DNA from: Gnetum montanum
Taxonomy: Eukaryota; Streptophyta; Gnetopsida; Gnetales; Gnetaceae
Direction: 5' to 3'
Assembly (NCBI GenBank): GCA_015680685.1
Contig: MNCI01004170.1
Coordinates: 577,641-641,640 of the forward strand
Length of the DNA stretch: 64,000 nucleotides
Part shown: one piece after another, positions 61,263 to 64,000 of the stretch
How positions within the stretch are numbered: the stretch's first letter is position 1
How the letters are laid out: every line of letters begins with the position of its first letter
Translations under genes and position numbers: made by a program
The notes under the pieces: generated by a model
Told to the model about the DNA's origin: nothing
Seen by the model: the letters and a program-made list of their open reading frames with translations, nothing else
Databases searched by the model: none

Positions 61263-62795
61263 CTATCATTATTCCAAAATTCTAAAGGATGGTCACAATA
61301 ATATTCTTGTAGTTTTCTTAGTACTAACTTTGCATGTGTTTGCCTTGAATGGCCTTGAAACCTTAACATTTGTTGAATTTTAGCATACTTTAATCTTTTT
61401 TTTATTAATGCCTCATGTTTGATTATATTTATTAGAGTAGGATTAGTAGCTTTACTCTCATATTGTGATCTAGCCAATTCATTGGATATTCTTGGAACTA
61501 TAACTTTACAAGTTCCTACTATACACATAATTAAATCTTGACCAATTGTATAAGGACCTATAGAATTCATAAAATTCGTGCCTAACCCAATATCATAACT
61601 AGAATCACTAATCTGTTTACAATTAGTAGTACCAATATAGATATCCTCAAGCTTGATTGAAATATCTAGAGCAATTTTATAAGATTTCTTACACCATTCA
61701 TAGTATTGATTTTAAAAGCTCTTAATGCCTATACCCAATTTTCCATAACTTTTTCGTGGGCAAAATTTAACATTGCATGAGTATATATGAAGCATTAAAA
61801 TTTTTCCATTTTACTTTGCCATCAACTACAATTTTAAGAGGAATGATTAATACATAGATTGCATTTACAATTTTTTTATCTACTACATCAAAGCTGTAGA
61901 TGCTTTATTCTTTGTCAACCCATATTTCTTTAGAGGCTGGAGGCTCTGAGGGTTCTTCTTTGGATATGGTAAAATCAAGAATTTTGATGGTACTTGCACC
62001 TTTATCTTTGTATTAGAATAAATAAGGTATTCATCTAATTAGAAGGTTATGTTTTAGATATTAGTGCTCAGTGTGGTGTAAGCTCATCTTCAGAACATTG
62101 TAACCATGGAGTACTCATTTCTCCTATTTTTGCAAAATAAGAAAATGAACTAACAAAATTTTCATTATCATATTTTGAGTTTTCTTTTGTTTCTTCCCCT
62201 AGAATGCCTGTAATGTTGCAAGTTCTTATTCTGTAAATTCTAGAAGTTCCTCATCAAATTCTTATAGGCTGTTTATCCCATGCATCATTTTTACACTTGT
62301 GACAACCACTTCTTTTAAATCACTTTCTAAAACACTTTTATTTTCACTATCATCCTCAAAATATGATTTATAAATTTCCTCAGAATTCTGCTAAGCTTCT
62401 AATAATTGTTCTTGATTTTCAATTAGTTCCTAATCATTTGCAAATTCAGCAAAGAGATATTTTATAGTTTTTGGAGCCATAAGACATTCGTATGCCTAAT
62501 GTCCATGCCGTTTGCAATTGTAGCAACTTATACTTTTCTTATTTTGTGGGATTTCCTTCCTTCTCCTTTTGATGAATTTATAGGGCTTAAACTTTCCTAA
62601 CTTTGCTGAAAAAACTTTAGCTCTTCTTCTTGGAGAAAATATTTTTGGATATCTTTTTGGTGGTTGAGGCTTGCTTCCAAATGTATTTGGATCATCAATA
62701 TTAGCATAAAATTTTCCAAATGGAAATAACTTTACTAAATTGATGTGATAATAGGCTTTGTGTATTTCTTGATGGGCTAAATGTACAACATCATA
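61263..62795 (-). pseudogene. EPRV copy 2, 5' part: capsid end, acidic linker, protease region
   Basis: On the minus strand, sequence matching copy 1 from about 51,010 to 52,550. The zinc knuckle at 62,525-62,484 keeps all its ligands but has a stop codon inside it. The open piece 61,570-61,229 covers the end of the protease region and runs into repeat R1. The copy starts abruptly within the capsid region at about 62,795. Confidence 0.7.
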
Positions 62796-64000
62796 GATTG
62801 CAATATGAGAGTAAAGTTGCTAATCCTACTATAAGAAATATAATCAAACATGAGGCATTAATAGAAAAAAAAAGGTCAAATTATCCTAAAGTTCAACAGA
62901 TGTTAAGTTTTCAAGGTTGTTTAAGACAAACACAAGCAAAGTTAGTACTAAGAAAACTATAAGAATAGTGTTGTGAACATCCTTTAGAATGTTGGTACAA
63001 TGATAGTCCTAAGGCTTCAATTACTACTTTGCATAATATCCCCATTTAGGATCAAATAATCACCATGAACAAGAAGGATGAAGAAGAGGTAAGTGTCAAA
63101 ATCAATGAATTCCTAAAAAGGGGTTAATCTAGCCTTCAACCTCTAATTATTCTTGTGTCTATTTTATAGGAAAGAATCATGAAAAAATCAAGCGAGGCAA
63201 GGAGAAAATGGTAATTAATTATTTCCTTTAAATGTAGTTACAATAGATATCAAATTGCCACTACCAAATAAAGAAGAACTAGTACAATGAGTAGCCTCTA
63301 AGCAAGTCTTTTCAAAGTTTGATTATAAGTCAGGGTATCATCAAATTAAAATTTCTACGAAAGATATTCATAAACAACTTTTAGTATGCCAATTGGTTTA
63401 TTTGAATGGTTAGTCATGCTTTTTGGGTTAAGGAATGCACTTGCTCAGTTTCAAAGATGAATGGATATGATTTTTGGTGCATATAAAGCTTTTATTGGTA
63501 ATTATATTCATGATTTTCTCATATTTTCTAATACTATGGAAGAACATTATGAACACTTGTTAGCCTTTGTAGCCCTTACTATACAACATGAAATTAGATT
63601 ATCTAGTGATACAAAGAAGTTTCAGGTATGCACTACAAGTATTGAGTTTTTGGGAGTTCTTCTTAAAGAACAAAAAATCTATATGTAAGAGCACGTTATT
63701 GAAAAAATTGTACAATTTCCTAATTAGTTAGAAAGTAAAGAATAGTGTGTGATATTTTAAAGATGTTTGAATTATGTGGCTAAGCATATTCAAAATTTAT
63801 CTCAAAAGAACTTAATCATTAGAAAAGTAAAGAATACAACCCCATTTCAATAGATTCTAGAAGCTACTAAGTAGGTTCATGAGCTTAAAAAGAAATGTAA
63901 GCATTTGCCTCCTCTTGAGCCTATTTTTGAAGGCCCATTTATTTAAAATATTGATGCTAGTTGTGATGCATGGGAGCAGTTTTGTTAAAAGATATAGCAA
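62796..64000 (+). pseudogene. EPRV copy 3, partial: protease end, RT, start of RNase H
   Basis: Plus-strand sequence matching copy 1 from about 52,345 on. The open piece 63,461-63,688 holds the RT palm; the catalytic motif reads YIHD, so the first Asp is lost. RNase H begins at about 63,720 and runs off the window. Stops are frequent. Confidence 0.75.

Overview
This is plant nuclear DNA, AT-rich and dominated by old retroelements. It holds one clearly intact host gene, a three-exon seipin on the minus strand (24,641-35,840) whose second intron is 9.1 kb long and carries a retroelement. Long TE-bearing introns, strongly decayed Athila-like Ty3/gypsy elements and several endogenous pararetrovirus copies together suggest a large, slowly purged genome such as a gymnosperm. 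That placement is inference; no marker gene fixes the species.

Left part (1-16,900): the body of a minus-strand Athila-like Ty3/gypsy element (A), with its 5' LTR at 7,725-8,683, a tRNA-Asp type primer site, gag, protease, RT/RNase H, integrase and a long 3' tail that runs off the window. Next come a plus-strand fragment that keeps a gag-like end and 3' tail but no pol (8,690-11,080), a degenerate reading frame resembling the 'putative plant transposon protein' domain followed by coiled coil (11,727-14,529), its 855-bp 3' LTR (14,717-15,571), and a 1.1-kb LTR-like repeat (R2a).

Middle (16,900-36,400): mostly unannotatable intergenic DNA with two weak candidate exons (18,875-19,174 and 22,048-22,341), a dispersed repeat (R1a), and then the seipin gene. 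A 3.4-kb non-autonomous LTR element (28,877-32,283, TSD AATAT) sits in seipin intron 2.

Right part (36,400-50,000): a complete Athila-like element (B, 39,251-49,421) with both LTRs and an exact 5-bp TSD (ATAGT), nested in the integrase region of an older minus-strand Ty3/gypsy relic (D).

Right end (50,000-64,000): a block of broken endogenous caulimovirid (pararetrovirus) sequence. A plus-strand copy (50,430-56,053) and a minus-strand copy (56,085-62,795) form a large inverted dimer around a 31-nt centre. Each arm has been opened by a different insertion (R2b in the left arm, a 2.9-kb TG...CA insertion in the right arm). A further plus-strand partial copy runs from about 62,796 off the window end. 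All viral frames carry stops and damaged motifs, so these are fossils.

The only system likely to work today is seipin (lipid-droplet biogenesis at the ER). Everything else is mobile-element history: at least two rounds of nesting, extensive C-to-T type decay, and unusual palindromic repeat arrays just upstream of the LTR TATA boxes.
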